Counted from the first letter of the stretch, positions 1 through 8,106 are shown. The stretch is DNA of 21,740 nt from Flavobacteriales bacterium (GCA_016713875.1 JADJOI010000001.1:1-21740), one strand, 5' to 3'. Notes: generated from the letters alone by a model not told the origin. Program-made: numbers and translations.

Positions 1-1015
1 CGATGGGGTACTTCACCTGCAGGCGACTGGCGGAAGTGCTTCCAGCGCAGCGATGGAGCGTGCCTCGTCCTCGGCCACTTCTCGAAGGCGATGGCGGTGC
101 GCCTCAAACCCGTTGGCATTGTGCTTCGCGTACAGCTCGTCCAGCAGCGTCTCGTCCACGCAGTTGGGGCACGACTGCCCATCACCTCCACCGCAGGCAC
201 CTTGCCCGCGAACCGGGCGTCGCCAGGGATCACCTGGCCGCCATCGATGTCCGGGAACCGGAAATCAACCACGTCGCGGCCTTCCTCGAGGAAGGTGAGC
301 GAATCCGGGTCGCGCAGGTGGAACCGCGGATCGCGTACGGAAGTCAAGACTCCGATGGGAGCCGCTCTAATGGCCGGCCGATGGACTGTCTTTGCGCAGC
401 TGGGCCTTGAACGCGAAGAAGGCGTGAAGGCCGTCGAAGCACGAGAGCTTCAAGGGTCGCCGGCCACCACGCCTTCAGGAAGCGGTAGTCGCCCGTTTCG
501 GTCCGAAAGGTGCCGGTGAGCAGTCGTCCCGCTGGGCGGACGGCCCAGGTCATCGCCCTCAGGGTGCCATGGCTGAAGTGGGTGCGCCATTGTCCGGAGA
601 GGTCGCCAGCGGGGCTGCCGGCGAGGTCGAGAAGCGCTATGCAGGGCCGCACCGAGGCCGTGAGGCGATGCAGTAGTCGGGACCCGCAAAGGTAGTTGCC
701 GGTGGCCAGGTGATGGTGCTGTCGTTCACCAGCCGTCCGCGGAACTCAGATCGAACAGTGGCATGCGCACCCGGATGGAGTCGGCGTGCGGGTGATGTCA
801 ACACGGCGATGCGCTCCTCCCCGTTGTGCACCACCATGCGCCACGCGCTGCTGTCGTGCTGCAGGTCGAAGAGGAAGGGCGGCTCCCTGGCCGTTCCGGT
901 CCAACGCCATGCGCCAGGAGCCCGTGCGTGGTGCGGTGGAGCTGTGGTCGGGCCTGCTGGAGCACCCACCCCCAGGGCGACGAGCAGCAGGAACAGGGCG
1001 GTGCGCAAAGGCCAT
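1..1015 (-). CDS. TlpA-like secreted thioredoxin-fold protein, partial and frameshifted
   Basis: Probable exported thiol-disulfide (redoxin) protein of the TlpA/AhpC-TSA superfamily, cut at its C-terminus by the left window edge. The N-terminus (from about 1015 downward) has a signal peptide with core LRTALFLLLVALGV. A beta-rich N-terminal domain follows, recognisable from FLFDLQHDSSAWRMVVHNGE, SEFRGRLVNDSTI, then LKLSCFDGLHAFFAFKAQL around 460-400. The thioredoxin domain begins with FRFPDIDGGQV and has the redox pair CPNC near 165-155, written GSSCPNC where GSWCPNC is usual. Reading it needs frame changes near 1012, 640-690, 475 and 370. The start is taken at the ATG at 1015, which follows a -7 box (1027-1034) by about 11 bases; a one-base slip after it restores the signal-peptide frame. 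Substrate unknown. Family assignment is good; the frameshifts look like sequence errors. Confidence 0.72.
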
Positions 1016-1026
1016 GGAAAGGCCGG

Positions 1027-1034
1027 CAAAGCTA
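1027..1034 (-). promoter_or_regulatory. Bacteroidota -7 promoter box for the TlpA-like gene
   Basis: Read on the minus strand the bases are TAGCTTTG, an exact match to the TAnnTTTG -7 element recognised by the Bacteroidota primary sigma factor. It lies 11 bases before the ATG at 1015, so the leader would be very short. No clear TTG -33 element is visible at the usual distance. Confidence 0.5.
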
Positions 1035-1084
1035 AAAGCCTGCGCGGACCGGGGATGGTCGCTTGCGTCGACGGCGGGGGAAAC

Positions 1085-2613
1085 CTACAGGTCGAAGGTG
1101 ATGCCCTGCGCCAGCGGCGGCTAGCTGCCGTAGTTATTCGTGTTGGTCTGGCGGCGCATGGCTACCAGGCATCGCTTCCGCTTTCGCGGCCACCGCCGGT
1201 CTCCTTCTCCCCGCCGAAGGTTCGCCCGATCTCCACCGCTGGTGCCGATGTTCACGTTGGCGATGCCGCGGTCGCTGCCCGCCGCGCTCACGAAACGCTC
1301 GGCCTCGCGCAGGTCAGCGTCATGATGGCGCTGCTCAGGCCCCTGCTTACGTTGTTCTGGATGGCGATGGCCTCCTGCGGGTCACCGCTGTACTTCAGCA
1401 AGTAGAGGATGGGCGCGGGTCTCCTCCTGCACGATAGTAGTGTCAAGCGTGGCCTCCACCACGGCAGGCTTCACGTAGCACCCGCTCTCGTACCCCTTCC
1501 TCAGCACGCCGCCTTCCACGGCCAGCCGACCGCCTTGCGACTTGGCGGCCTCCAGGGCGTTCAGGTACATGGTGACGGCGGCGGTGTCGATCTGGGCGCG
1601 TGGTTGCGCTCGTCAGGGGATCGCCGATGCGGAGCTGCGTGTACGCGTTCACCAGCTTCTGCTTGAAGGCGTCCTACACCGCCTCGTGGATGATGAGGCG
1701 GCGGGTGCTGGTGCAGCGCTGGCCAGCCGTCCCCACCGCGCCGAAGACGCAGCCGATGAGGAAGCCTGTCAGGTCGGCCTTGTCGCTGATGATGATGGCG
1801 TTGTTGCCGCCCAGTTCCCGGCAGGGAACGACCCAGGCGTTCGCCGACCGCCGCGCTACGGCCTTTCCCATGCGCGTGCTGCCGTGGCGCTCACCAGGGG
1901 GATGCGTCCATCGTGGCTCATCCATTCGCCCACTTCGACCGCCGTTCACGATGCTGCTCACGCCCTCGGGCACCGTTGCGCTTGAACACGTCCGCGGTGA
2001 TGTGCTGGCAGGCGATGCTGCACAGCGGGGTCTTCTCGCTGGGCTTCCACGAGGTGACGTCGCCGCAGACCCAGGCCAGGGCGGTGTTCCAGCTCCATAC
2101 GGCCACTGGGAAGTTGAACGCGGTGATGATGCCCACAAGCCCCACCGGGTGCCACTGTTCGTACATGCGGTGGTCGGACGTTCGCTATGCATGGTGACCC
2201 TTGCAGCTGGCGGCTCAGGCCCACAGCGAAGTCGCAGATGTCGATCATCTCCTGCACCTCGCCCAGGCCTTCCTGGTAGCTCTTGCCATCTCGTAGCTCA
2301 CCAGTTTTGCCCAGGGCGGCCTTGTGCTGCGCAGCTCTTCGCAACTGACGTACCACCTCGCCGCGCTTGGGTGCGGGCCAGGTGCGCCATTCAGCAAAGG
2401 CCTTCTGCGCGGTCGCCACCACCTGATCATACTCGGCCTTTGTGGCCCCGCACGCTGCCGATGAGCGCGCCATCCACCGGGCTGTGGCTCTCGAGCACTG
2501 CACCGCTGCCCGGGATCCATTGGTTGCCGGTGGACACGCCGGGTTCTGGTCCTGGACGCCGAGGGTGCGCAGCAGGTCGCCGATAAGTGGGCTGGGGAGG
2601 TCATGGTGCTCAT
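1085..2613 (-). CDS. amaB: ALDH7-type aldehyde dehydrogenase (aminoadipate-semialdehyde / piperideine-6-carboxylate dehydrogenase), frameshifted
   Basis: NAD(P)-dependent aldehyde dehydrogenase of the ALDH7 (antiquitin) family, which oxidises alpha-aminoadipate semialdehyde/piperideine-6-carboxylate in lysine degradation; cytoplasmic. Visible in order: N-terminus PSPLIGDLLRTLGVQDQN, AFAEWRTWPAPKRGEVVRQL, EVQEMIDICDFAVGLSRQLQ, VGLVGIITAFNFPVAVWSWN, the catalytic-glutamate motif ELGGNNAIIISDKADL near 1800, the catalytic-cysteine motif GQRCTSTRR near 1714, and the C-terminal signature MRRQTNTNNYGS then PPLAQGITFDL, ending at the TAG at 1085-1087. An in-frame TAG replaces the expected Glu codon near the end. 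At least six frame changes are needed, yet the span equals about 509 codons, the normal family length. The start is the ATG at 2613, just after a -7 box. A reading as another ALDH class is unlikely given the ELGGNNA and QTNTNNYGS motifs. Confidence 0.85.
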
Positions 2614-2629
2614 GGTGGTGAAAAGGGGC

Positions 2630-2637
2630 GCAAGGTA
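2630..2637 (-). promoter_or_regulatory. Probable -7 promoter box for the aldehyde dehydrogenase
   Basis: On the minus strand the bases read TACCTTGC followed by GCCCC. One extra T would give TACCTTTGCGCCCC, the usual TAnnTTTG form. The box lies 17 bases before the ATG at 2613. The missing T fits the homopolymer errors seen throughout the window. Confidence 0.4.
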
Positions 2638-2856
2638 GATTCCGGGTACAGGGGTCACCGGTGTGTTGGGTCACCAGGCCGACGCTACGACCGCCTGATC
2701 GCCCTTTGGATCAGTAAGCGGCTGAAAATCAGGAGATGGGCCCCTCTTCCGAACGACCGCCACGATCGGCTCCAGGATGAGCCGTTCAGGTGACACGGAG
2801 AGGTGCACCACTGCACGCCCCCTTCAACGCAACCAGAACGAAGAAAAACAGGCTTC

Positions 2857-3770
2857 TCAGACGGTCGCCTTGCGGAAGAGGTACAATGAGCTTGATGTGG
2901 GTCCGGTCGGAAAGGGCGCTCACCAAGTTGGACCAAGCACCGAACAGCACACCGCGAAGCAGCGCCATGACCGCACCGTGGCCGCGGTACCGTTCGCTGA
3001 GCAGGGCGATGTAGGGTGCGTCCAGCCACATGGGTCGCACCGCGTCGGTTCGAAGCCATGTTCGGTCACGAACCGATGCATATCACTCCGCCGGAAGTGG
3101 GAGAGGTGGCGCGGAACGTCGTATGCTGCCCATGCGCTCCCGTAGTGCTACGCGTCCCAGCTTTCGCGATCGGGCACAGCGATGCGCCCAACAGGCCGTC
3201 ATCCGCGGTGAGGGGCATAGAGCCGTTTCAGGGTACCACGAAGGTCAGGCAGGTGCTCCAGGACGTGCCAGAGGTGACGACATGGAACTGCTCCCGTCAG
3301 GTACTTGGTCCAGGGAGGGCACTACCGGGATGGCGTGGTGGGCAATGGCCTGTTCACGGGCTTTCAAAGCGGGCTCCACCCCGGATACCAAGTACCCCCT
3401 GCGCTTGGGTGGCCGAGGAATTCGCCGGTACCACATCCACGTCCAGCACGCGGCCGTTGGTGCGGTGGGTGGCCACCAGGGCATGTTTGCGGGCAAGGGC
3501 CCGGCGACGGGCCACTTGGTACGATCGATCGGACAGGGTCCGACGGCTGTTGCTGTGGCTGATGTAGTCGGCGCTTTCGTAATAGCGTCCGATGCTGCTG
3601 CTGTGGGCCGCGGGTTGGTGAACCTGAACCCACAGGAGGCGCAATCCACCAGCTGGAAGCGCTCGTGGGAGATGGAATGGTCCTCGACCGTCAGGGCAGG
3701 TAAGGGGCTCGCCGCCCCACACGGGGGCAGCGGTCAAGGTTTCGTGGGTGTGTTGTTCCACGTGGAACGT
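2857..3770 (-). CDS. Class I SAM-dependent methyltransferase with N-terminal zinc-ribbon-like cysteines, frameshifted
   Basis: SAM-dependent methyltransferase of the Methyltransf_23 type; acceptor substrate unknown. The N-terminus has a degraded CPVCG (read as APVWG) then DCASCGFRFTNPRP, a likely Cys4 zinc ribbon. Next come SIGRYYESADYISHSN and, near 3440, VLDV followed by a one-base deletion; adding one G restores the SAM-binding GCGTGEF motif. YLVSGVEPALKAREQA and LWHVLEHLPDL (near 3260) follow, then AAYDVPRHLSHFRRSDM near 3100 and the C-terminus SSSLYLFRKATV with the TGA at 2857-2859. The total is about 304 codons. The reading frame begins FHVEQHTHETL; the codon before it is ACG (3768-3770) where ATG would be expected, and those first codons are the parS palindrome itself. 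An in-frame TAG near 3150 replaces a residue before HYGSAW. It is downstream of mnmG on the same strand, separated by only a few bases. Confidence 0.78.
3755..3768. promoter_or_regulatory. parS: parS-like ParB binding site 1
   Basis: Perfect 14-bp palindrome GTTCCACGTGGAAC, flanked by T on the left. It matches the ParB (Spo0J) centromere consensus TGTTtCACGTGaAACA in its GC-rich variant. It sits 10 bases beyond the mnmG stop and forms the first codons (FHVE) of the methyltransferase frame. Confidence 0.75.
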
Positions 3771-3777
3771 CGATCGG

Positions 3778-5650
3778 TCATCGGCCCATGTAAACAAGCA
3801 GGACACTGATGTCCGCTGGTGAAACGCCGCTGATGCGACTGGCCTGCCCTAGGGTGGTGGGTCGCACCCGGTCCAGTTTCTGCCGCGCCTCGATGCTCAA
3901 CGAGGTCAGCTTGGCGTAGTCGAGGTTCACATCCAGGAACGTGGTCAGGCGGTTCATGCGCTCCGCCAGGTCGCGTTCGCGCTCCAGGTAGCCCTCACAC
4001 TTCCACCTGGATCTCCACCTGCTCGATCGCCTCCTCGGCCAGGTCGGTGCCTCCGTTCTCCAGTCCTCTCGACGCTCGAACAAGGGCTCGGATACGCCAT
4101 ACGTGAGCTGGGGTCAGGTGAGCAGGTCGAACAGCCGGGTACGCTGTTTCACGGGGGTAGTTCCACGTGGAACGATCAGCCCGCGTTGGAGGCTTCTGGC
4201 GCCGGGCTTTCGGCCTTTAGGCCGTCCACAAACCTGGCTGAGGCGCTGCTTGCGCTCCACCCGGCGCAGACGCTCATCATCAGCCAGGCCCAGGGCGTGG
4301 CTGCGCGGGGTCAACCGCAGGTCGGCGTTGTCCTGCCGCAGCAGGATCCGGAACTCCGCTCGGCTGGTGAACATTCAGTAGGGCTCCTCGGTACCCTTGG
4401 TGATCAGGTCATCCACCAACACCCCGATGTAGGCCTCGTCCCGATCGAGGACGAAGGGGTCCTTCTCGCGCAGCTTCAGGTGGGCGTTGATGCCTGCCAT
4501 GAGGCCCTGGCAGGCGGCCTCCTCGTAGCCGGTGGTGCCGTTGATCTGCCCGGCGAAATAGAGGCCCTCCACCAGTTTCGTTTCCAGCGTGTGCCGCAGC
4601 TGGGTGGGGGAAATAATCGTACTCCACCGCGTAGCCGGGGCGGAACATGCGGGCGTTCGCGAAGCCGGCGATCTTGCGCAAGGCGGCCAGCTGCACCTCC
4701 TCCGGCAGGCTGGTGCTGAAGCCGTTGATGTAGGTCTCCACCGTGTCCCAGCCTTCTGGTTCCACGAAGATACGGTGGCGCTCCTTGTCGGCGAAGCGGT
4801 CGATCTTGTCCTCGATGCTGGGGCAGTAGCGGGGCCGATGCCCCGGATACGCCCGTTGAACATCGGGCTGCGGTCAGAAGCCGGTGCGCAGGATGTCATG
4901 CACCTCGGGACTGGTGTAGGTCATCCAGCAACTCAACTGCCGCTGCAGTGGTCGGGTGGTGGGGGAGTAGCTGAATTTGGCCGGTCGTTCATCCCCCGGC
5001 TGCTCTTCCATCGCGCTGTGGTCGATGCTGCGGCCATCCACGCGGGGCGGGTGCCGGTCTTCATGCGACCGGCCTCGAAGCCCAGTTCCACCAGCTGCTC
5101 GGTGATGCCATGGCTGGCTTTCTCGCCGGCGCGTCCGCCCCCGATCTGGCGCTCGCCGATGTGCATCACCCCGTTCATGAAGGTGCCGCTGGTGAGCACC
5201 ACGGCACGGCAGGCGATGCGCATGCCCAAACCGGTGACCACCCCAGCCACACGCCTGTCCGCCACCTCGATGCGCACACGCTGTCCTGCCAGAAGTGGAC
5301 GTTCGGGGTCTGTTCAGGAGGCAGCGCCACTCGGCAGCGAAGAGGTTGCGGTCGTTCTGGGTGCGGGGCTCCACATGGCGGGTCCCTTGCTGCGGTTCAG
5401 CATGCGGAACTGCACGGCGCTGCGGTCGCTCACCAGGCCGCTGTAGCCCCCAAGGGCGTCGATCTCGCGCACGATCTGGCCCTTGGCCACGCCGCCCATG
5501 GCGGGGTTGCAGCTCATCTGGCCGATGACGCCCATGTTCATGGTCACCAGCAGCACGCGCGAGCCGAGGTTGGCTGCGGCGGCCGCGGCTTCCGCATCCG
5601 GCGTGGCCGCCGCCCACCACCACCACGTCGTAGGTGTCCATCACGCTCAT
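3778..5650 (-). CDS. mnmG: MnmG (GidA), tRNA uridine-5-carboxymethylaminomethyl modification enzyme, frameshifted
   Basis: FAD-dependent subunit that, with MnmE, makes the cmnm5 modification at wobble uridine 34 of certain tRNAs; cytoplasmic. Visible in order: the FAD-binding start MDTYDVVVVGGGHAG, MNMGVIGQMSCNPAMGG, GQIVREIDALGGYSGL, SAVQFRMLNRSKGPAMWSP, VVLTSGTFMNGVMHIGE, QLVELGFEAGRMKTGTRP, GLYFAGQINGTTGYEEAACQ, AYIGVLVDDLITKGTEEPY, MFTSRAEFRILLRQDNADLR, and the C-terminus ASRISGVSPADISVLLVYMG with the stop at 3778-3780. The start is the ATG at 5650. The span is about 624 codons, normal for MnmG. Breaks: several indels between 5570 and 4600, a TGA at 4375-4377 where family members have Arg (EPY-R-MFTSR), a TGA at 4114-4116 before PQLTY, and an indel near 4050. 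A parS-like site lies inside the gene and others at both ends. Confidence 0.93.
4160..4173. promoter_or_regulatory. parS: parS-like ParB binding site 2, inside mnmG
   Basis: Second exact copy of GTTCCACGTGGAAC, here within the mnmG coding region, where it encodes VPRGT between the FAD/NADH body and the C-terminal helical domain. The flanks are A and G, so it lacks the outer T/A pair of the ideal 16-mer. A partial half-site (GTTTCACG) lies just to its left, at about 4146-4153. Confidence 0.68.
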
Positions 5651-5658
5651 GGAGTGAT

Positions 5659-5703
5659 CGTGGAAAACCCGGTGTGTTCCACGTGGAACGATGCGTGGAA
5701 AAC
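5659..5703. repeat. Direct repeats CGTGGAAAAC flanking the third parS-like site
   Basis: The 10-mer CGTGGAAAAC occurs at 5659-5668 and again at 5694-5703, in the same orientation, on either side of the palindrome at 5676-5689 (gaps of 7 and 4 bases). Each copy resembles one arm of the palindrome (CGTGGAAC) with extra A residues. All lie in the leader between mnmG and the PEBP gene. Confidence 0.6.
5676..5689. promoter_or_regulatory. parS: parS-like ParB binding site 3, upstream of mnmG
   Basis: Third exact copy of GTTCCACGTGGAAC, flanked by T and G, 25 bases before the mnmG ATG. No TAnnTTTG box is visible in this leader, so mnmG may be read from the upstream PEBP transcript or from a promoter overlapping this site. 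Confidence 0.75.
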
Positions 5704-5768
5704 TCCGAGCCCTCCGCAAGGTCCGCGCCCTGTCGGGAAGAGCCGATGAGGGTGTGGTAGCCGGTGGA

Positions 5769-6303
5769 TCAACGGCTGTGGTAAAGAGGAGGCTGGCCTT
5801 GGCCAGCGTGTTCGCGTTCGGGGTATAGCCCACCAAGGCGGGGCTGGCCTGGGCGTCCAGTCCCAGCTTCTCCACCCCAAGGCATGCACCGTGACCACAT
5901 ACCGGTGGGCGCCATGGCCCACGGGCGGGCAGGGGCCGCCGTAGCCCATCCCGCCGAAGTCGGTGCGGCTCTGCACGGCCACCTCGGGTATACCGGGCAT
6001 GCCCGGGGTGCCGGCGCCGGTCGGCAGCATGGAGGTGCTTGCGGGCAGGTCGAAGACCGCAGTGCCACCACCCACTGCCAGTGGGCGCGTCGGGGTCGTA
6101 CATCGTCACGGCGAAGCTCTTGGTGCCGGCAGGGGCGTTCGCCCAGCTCAGCTGGGGGCTCTGGTTCCTGCCGGTGCAGCCGAAGCCGTTGTACACCTGC
6201 TGGTCGGTGGCCTGGCCGCCCACATCGGTGCTGGTGAGGGTGAAGGTCTGGGCCACTGGGAGCCGCTCACCAGAAGCGGGGCCAGGAGCAGGAGGGTGCG
6301 CAT
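5769..6303 (-). CDS. Secreted YbhB/YbcL-type PEBP-family protein, frameshifted
   Basis: Phosphatidylethanolamine-binding-protein family member of the bacterial YbhB/YbcL branch; the biochemical role of that branch is not settled. The N-terminus MRTLLLLAPLLVSG is a signal peptide, so it is probably periplasmic. The mature part reads FTLTSTDVGGQATDQQVYNG, SPQLSWANAPAGTKSFAVTM, then the family motif YDPDAPTGSGWWH near 6080, VFDLPASTSMLPTGAG, DFGGMGYGGPCPPVGHGAHR (matching the conserved GPxPPxGxHRY) and YVVTVHALG. It ends AKASLLYHSR with the TGA at 5769-5771, a typical family C-terminus. Indels lie near 6260, 6075, 5890 and 5800. The total is about 178 codons, the usual size for a secreted member. 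A -7-like box lies 17 bases before the ATG. Confidence 0.85.
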
Positions 6304-6320
6304 GGGGCTGGAAAGGATCA

Positions 6321-6328
6321 CGAAGGTA
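6321..6328 (-). promoter_or_regulatory. Possible -7 promoter box for the PEBP gene
   Basis: Minus-strand bases TACCTTCG match TAnnTTTG at all but one position and lie 17 bases before the ATG at 6303, the same spacing as at the aldehyde dehydrogenase gene. A very similar box (TACTTTCG) precedes the next gene. Confidence 0.35.
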
Positions 6329-6346
6329 CTTCGGCGCGGCGAAGGC

Positions 6347-7615
6347 TCACGGGGCGTCCATCCGCCACCAGGTGACGCTGCGCGGGTGCGGGGCCACGCT
6401 GTACACAAAGGCGCCGATCAGGCTGCCCATGGCGATGCCTGTCATGGCGAAGAGCAGGGTGAACACATCGGTGATTGCGCCCGCACCCGTGGCCAGGCCG
6501 GTGACGCTGCGCAGGCCGAAGCTGCCCGGCGCAAGCAACCAAAAGGCGGGCAGGAGGGTGACGATCGCGGGCGGTCCGGCAAAGCGGAACTCGATCACCA
6601 ACGCGGTGATGGTCATGGCCGCAGCGCCGAAGAAGGCCGTGCTGGCACCATCGATCAGCTGGCCGCTGAGGGCCTGGGCCGCATAGGCCGCCACGGCCGT
6701 CACCAGCATCCATCCGAAGGATCGGCGATCGCTGCTCTGGTGCACATGCAGCCCCACAGCGAACACGAGCACCCCGAACCAGGGCCGCCACGCGTTGATA
6801 CGCCCGGGCCATTCGGGCCGGTCCACTGCGCTGTCCGGATGCTCGAACAGGCCGATGCCCCCCACAACGCCGAAGGCCAGAAGTACCACCTGGGCGAAGC
6901 CGGCCACCAAGCGGCTGGCCCCGCTGATGATGTTGCTGTAGGCCAGCTCGATCACGGCCACCGTGAGGGTCAGGCCGGGCAGGAAGGTGATCAACGGCGG
7001 GATCAGCAGGTTCGTAGCGCGCTCCGGGAAGCCCAGATGCAGGGCATAGGCCACGGCGGCGCTCAGCATGAAGGAGGCCACCACCGGCGCCACCACGGCC
7101 CAGGCGGTTCGCTTGCGCACCGCGTGCATCAGCAGGGCGCAGGCCAGCGCCAGGGCTGTGCTCAGCGCTAGGCCATGCAGGGTGGGGCGCAGTAGCACGG
7201 CTACTCCGATGCTGGTGAGCAGGTAGCCACCGATGGCGCCCCAGGCGCCGTAACGGTGGGGCCAGCGCCACAAGGCCTCCAGCCGCTCCAGCCCAGCGGC
7301 GGGGTGCAGCAGTCCTTGCCGGGCCTCGCGCCGCGATCGCCATGACCTCCTCGATGCGGGTCGAACCGCAGGGTACCGATGCGGTAGGGGCCCGTGGTAG
7401 ATCCACCTTGTGCTGGCCGCCCTCATCCAGCTCCAGAAAGAGCACCGTAGGCAGCACGAAGGCCGTGAAACCCGCACACTATGCCGCGCGGGCGATCAGT
7501 CCCAGGTCCCGTTCCACGAAGGGGCCGCATTACCAGCTGCCAGCTCCGCCTGCCCCAGCCGGGCCAGAAAGCGCAACAGGACCTCGCGGTCCACCGGTGA
7601 AGCAGGTGCGGCCAT
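6347..7615 (-). CDS. ThrE-type threonine/serine exporter family membrane protein, frameshifted
   Basis: Integral membrane protein of the threonine/serine exporter (ThrE, formerly DUF1212) family, with both halves in one chain. The cytoplasmic N-terminal part begins MAAPASPVDREVLLRFLARL and contains LPTVLFLELDEGGQHKVDLP and TRIEEVMAIA. About ten hydrophobic segments follow, e.g. GAIGGYLLTSIGVAVLL, LALSTALALACALLM and VAPVVASFMLSAAVAYALHL. The family core LITFLPGLTLTVAVIELAYS then NIISGASRLVAGFAQVVLL is near 6900-7000. A second helix-rich half ends AMTGIAMGSLIGAFVYSVAP and stops at 6347. Frame changes are needed near 7505 and 7330; the membrane part (about 7290-6347) is intact in one frame. The total is about 423 codons, consistent with fused ThrE proteins. 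The actual substrate is not shown by sequence. Confidence 0.82.
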
Positions 7616-7623
7616 GGGTCGGA

Positions 7624-7631
7624 CGAAAGTA
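7624..7631 (-). promoter_or_regulatory. Possible -7 promoter box for the ThrE-type gene
   Basis: Minus-strand bases TACTTTCG, one mismatch from TAnnTTTG, ending 8 bases before the ATG at 7615. The position and the TTCG ending parallel the box before the PEBP gene. Confidence 0.35.
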
Positions 7632-7648
7632 GGGAGGGCTCCATGCAG

Positions 7649-7673
7649 AAAGGGCCGCACAAGTCGGCCCTTT
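7649..7673 (-). terminator. Hairpin terminator after the small lipoprotein gene
   Basis: A perfect 9-bp inverted repeat, AAAGGGCCG and CGGCCCTTT, with a 7-base loop. It begins 19 bases beyond the lipoprotein stop at 7692. The T-run is short, so it may act in either direction. It lies between that stop and the promoter region of the ThrE-type gene. Confidence 0.6.
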
Positions 7674-7691
7674 CCGTTCCCGAGGTTCAGG

Positions 7692-8057
7692 TCACTCGGC
7701 GGTCATGTTCTCCAGGCCCTGCAAACGCACCGGGTCCTCCAACGGCGTGTCGGTGACAGGGCCGCCGCTCCCGGGATCCTCCGGCATCAGTGCCGTCCCT
7801 TGGTGCTGCGCCACGCTCGGCAGTCCGGTGTTCGCGCTGCCCGCCGGGGTGTCGCTCGTGATGTCAACGGACGTGCTGGAGAGCCCGTGGCTGGCGGCGC
7901 TCAGCTCCGCACCCAGGCCATGGGCATCATTCACCGCGGAAGCGGGTGCGGCGCCGGCAGGACGGTTGGGCTGGAGGGGCACGTCCTTGGTGCAGCTGGC
8001 CAGCGTGGCACAGAGGGTGAGGGCGACGAGGCTGCGGAGGGTGATGGACGTGTTCAT
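7692..8057 (-). CDS. Small lipoprotein of unknown function
   Basis: An intact 121-residue frame beginning MNTSITLRSLVALTLCATLA followed by SCTKDVPLQPN. The first 22 residues form a lipoprotein signal peptide with lipobox LASC, so the mature protein is a membrane-anchored lipoprotein starting at Cys22. The rest is low in charge and rich in Pro, Gly, Ser, Ala and Thr with no recognisable domain, and ends RLQGLENMTAE; it is probably disordered. The start is supported by a -7 box about 41 bases upstream and an A/C-rich leader. It is the first minus-strand gene at the strand-switch point, divergent from the sensor kinase gene. No family recognised. Confidence 0.75.
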   Translation of the reverse strand: MNTSITLRSLVALTLCATLASCTKDVPLQPNRPAGAAPASAVNDAHGLGAELSAASHGLSSTSVDITSDTPAGSANTGLPSVAQHQGTALMPEDPGSGGPVTDTPLEDPVRLQGLENMTAE

Positions 8058-8098
8058 GGTGGTGGTGTGTGTTGGTGTTTGTTGTCGTGTTGACGGCA

Positions 8099-8106
8099 CA
8101 AACGTA
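8099..8106 (-). promoter_or_regulatory. -7 promoter box for the small lipoprotein gene
   Basis: Minus-strand bases TACGTTTG are an exact TAnnTTTG match. They are followed by a leader of about 41 bases made almost only of A and C, with no Shine-Dalgarno sequence. No clear -33 TTG is visible. Confidence 0.5.

Noticed and set aside
2614..2856. A small gene between the methyltransferase and the aldehyde dehydrogenase
   Set aside because: Open frames exist on both strands, but the translations are out-of-frame extensions of the methyltransferase end or lack any signal, domain or promoter.
3040..3062. GGTTCGAAGCC, resembling a tRNA T-arm
   Set aside because: There is no matching acceptor or anticodon arm around it, and it encodes HGFEPTR of the methyltransferase on the minus strand.
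4114..4377. TGA recoding (selenocysteine or an alternative code) in mnmG
   Set aside because: Other genes here end normally at TGA (regulator, T9SS protein, DUF4282-like protein), and the positions expect Arg, not Sec or Trp.
4874..6256. A single minus-strand frame appearing to fuse a PEBP protein to MnmG
   Set aside because: A frame slip removes the PEBP stop, and the frame then runs through the parS-bearing leader into mnmG. Each protein has its own normal end and start, so the fusion is an artefact.
5963..7171. A 402-codon plus-strand open frame opposite the PEBP and ThrE-type genes
   Set aside because: It is the antisense shadow of two genes with clear family motifs on the minus strand; its own translation is low-complexity His/Gly/Ala/Arg with no domain.
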